NCBI GenBank assembly: GCA_030529995.1
Contig: JAUMVT010000013.1
Location: 1-42,270 of the forward strand
Source of the DNA: Clostridia bacterium
GTDB taxonomy: Bacteria; Bacillota; Clostridia; Christensenellales; Aristaeellaceae
Direction: 5' to 3'
DNA length: 42,270 nucleotides
The notes beneath the pieces were generated by a model. It saw only the letters and a program-made list of their open reading frames with translations. It had not been told where the DNA came from and searched no databases. Positions 41,361 through 42,270 of the stretch are shown here, one piece after another (position 1 is the first letter of the stretch; every line of letters starts with the position of its first letter). Position numbers and translations under genes: made by a program.

Positions 41361-41417
41361 GAAGCGGTCCTCCTTTAAGTTGCAAATGAAATTTGGAAAA
41401 ACAATTTCCGTTGATTC

Positions 41418-41446
41418 ATTATAGCATAGCCCTGTGGAAAAAGCAA
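41418..41446 (-). promoter_or_regulatory. rfb operon promoter
   Basis: On the minus strand an extended -10, TGCTATAAT (TATAAT at 41418-41423), with TTGCTT (41441-41446) at 17 nt. The -35 is weak but the extended -10 compensates. Confidence 0.65.
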
Positions 41447-41480
41447 ACCAATGATTGACAGATGTTAACAAACCATCCTG

Positions 41481-42110
41481 TTAATTTGCCGCGTTGATGG
41501 ACGGTTCTTTTCTTTTCATGCCGTGAATTTTGCCGATCAAAAAGGAAGAAATCGTGACCGTCACCAACGAGCAGGCAATCTTCTGCCACGGAATGTAACT
41601 CAGGGACAGGGTCAGCACCACCACATCCGTAAACAAATAAGCTCTGTCAACCGGCCAGCGGAATTGCTTGGCAATGACCAGTGCCAGGGCATCATCTCCC
41701 CCGGAGGCGCCGCCGGCACGAACCACGAGGCCTACGCCCACGCCAACAAACAAAGCACCCACCACTGCCGCCAGCAAAGGCTGATCCGCCATGGAAGGCA
41801 GCAGGGGGCCGATCGCCTCCCACAATGCATAGGTCAGGGCGAACCCACCTGTAGCGCAAAGGGCACAGCGAAGGAAGTCCTTCCCCAGATATTTGACGCC
41901 CAAGGCATAGCAAATCACGTCCAGCACCACTTCCGTAATGGCCGGGGAAATCCCCAGCCAGTGCTGAACCAGCAGCGTCATGCCCAGCACACCGCCCTCG
42001 GTAATGCTGCACCGACTATGCACATTGTACAAGCCAAAGGTCAATATGGCCGCCCCTGCCAGCAGCATGGCGTATCGTTTCCATTCCCGTTTCAGATGAT
42101 CCAGAAGCAT
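41481..42110 (-). CDS. YitT-family membrane protein
   Basis: The 209-residue protein has the YitT/DUF161 layout: five or six membrane helices and conserved runs GLYNVHSRCSITEGGVLGMT and VRAGGASGGDDALALVIAK. The family's function is not settled. The C-terminal DUF2179 domain found in longer YitT proteins is absent. AGGAGGG precedes the ATG. It lies upstream of the rfb operon on the same strand, with a separate promoter for rfbA between them. Confidence 0.88.
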   Translation of the reverse strand: MLLDHLKREWKRYAMLLAGAAILTFGLYNVHSRCSITEGGVLGMTLLVQHWLGISPAITEVVLDVICYALGVKYLGKDFLRCALCATGGFALTYALWEAIGPLLPSMADQPLLAAVVGALFVGVGVGLVVRAGGASGGDDALALVIAKQFRWPVDRAYLFTDVVVLTLSLSYIPWQKIACSLVTVTISSFLIGKIHGMKRKEPSINAAN

Positions 42111-42139
42111 TCTAACCCTCCTAAATGGTTACACTTCTA

Positions 42140-42167
42140 ATCATAGCGAAAGGGCAGGGAATGTCAA
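42140..42167 (-). promoter_or_regulatory. promoter of the YitT-family gene
   Basis: On the minus strand a perfect TTGACA (42162-42167), a 16-nt spacer and TATGAT (42140-42145). Confidence 0.7.
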
Positions 42168-42267
42168 GGGGCGTGCAGGCGGTTAACCTCATTGTTCTTC
42201 CCCAACCGTTTGTCCGTGTTAAGGTACAATACATAGGTAACACAAAGGTAAGGAAAAGAGAACCCAA

Positions 42268-42270
42268 ATG
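42268..42270 (+). CDS. start codon of a gene cut off by the window end
   Basis: The last three bases are ATG. An AAGGTAAGGAAAAGAG purine-rich site lies just upstream and a TACAAT (42225-42230) could be its -10, though no good -35 is visible. Nothing of the product can be read. Confidence 0.4.

Overview
The window looks like a chromosomal segment of an anaerobic, carbohydrate-fermenting Firmicute, most likely a GC-rich Clostridia lineage of the gut or rumen type. The pointers are strong AGGAGG-type ribosome binding sites, TTGACA-N17-TATAAT promoters, a SUF operon with SufU instead of IscU/SufE, a SpoIID-type protein, sugar ABC importers without a dedicated ATPase, and several plant-polysaccharide glycosidases. 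The species cannot be named from sequence alone. I see no rRNA, tRNA, CRISPR array, insertion sequence or prophage.

Left part (1-8440, all minus strand). Two tiny genes (40 and 47 codons) come first, with a possible antisense promoter. Then come a secreted FMN-/FAD-binding fumarate-reductase-type flavoprotein, a 1086-residue secreted protein made of twelve Ig-like (Big_2) repeats, an FMN-binding lipoprotein, and a SpoIID/SH3 cell-wall protein. The two FMN domains are close paralogues and both carry the DxVTGAT flavinylation motif, so this looks like an extracytoplasmic flavin redox island. An AraC-type regulator lies upstream at 8543-9625.

SUF region (9875-15223, plus strand). A well-formed promoter with an operator-like palindrome drives an Rrf2/IscR-type regulator followed by sufC, sufB, sufD, sufS and sufU. 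Three of the junctions overlap by exactly 11 nt. A bidirectional terminator separates it from the next genes.

Cell-surface region (15282-21655). On the minus strand are a lipoprotein and a 978-residue zinc-ribbon/membrane/16-repeat protein, preceded by a membrane-anchored EEP-family hydrolase. On the plus strand are a VWA protein and a 68-residue membrane protein.

Carbohydrate region (21739-31132). There is a GH63/trehalase-like (alpha/alpha)6 hydrolase (minus), a GH43-GH28 fusion (plus), and a minus-strand operon for a sugar-binding protein, two permeases (the first with a long membrane extension) and a GH2 glycosidase. Together they resemble a Gram-positive polysaccharide-utilisation locus, plausibly for pectin side chains. 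A YheO/DauR-type regulator (31409-32074) sits between this importer and a second, divergent, ferric-iron/polyamine-type ABC importer (32313-36583).

Right part (36763-42110, minus strand). It holds a secreted protein with a PNPOx-like segment and its own DAVTSAT motif, the dTDP-L-rhamnose operon in the order rfbA-rfbC-rfbB-rfbD, and a YitT-family membrane protein. The window ends on the probable start codon of a plus-strand gene.
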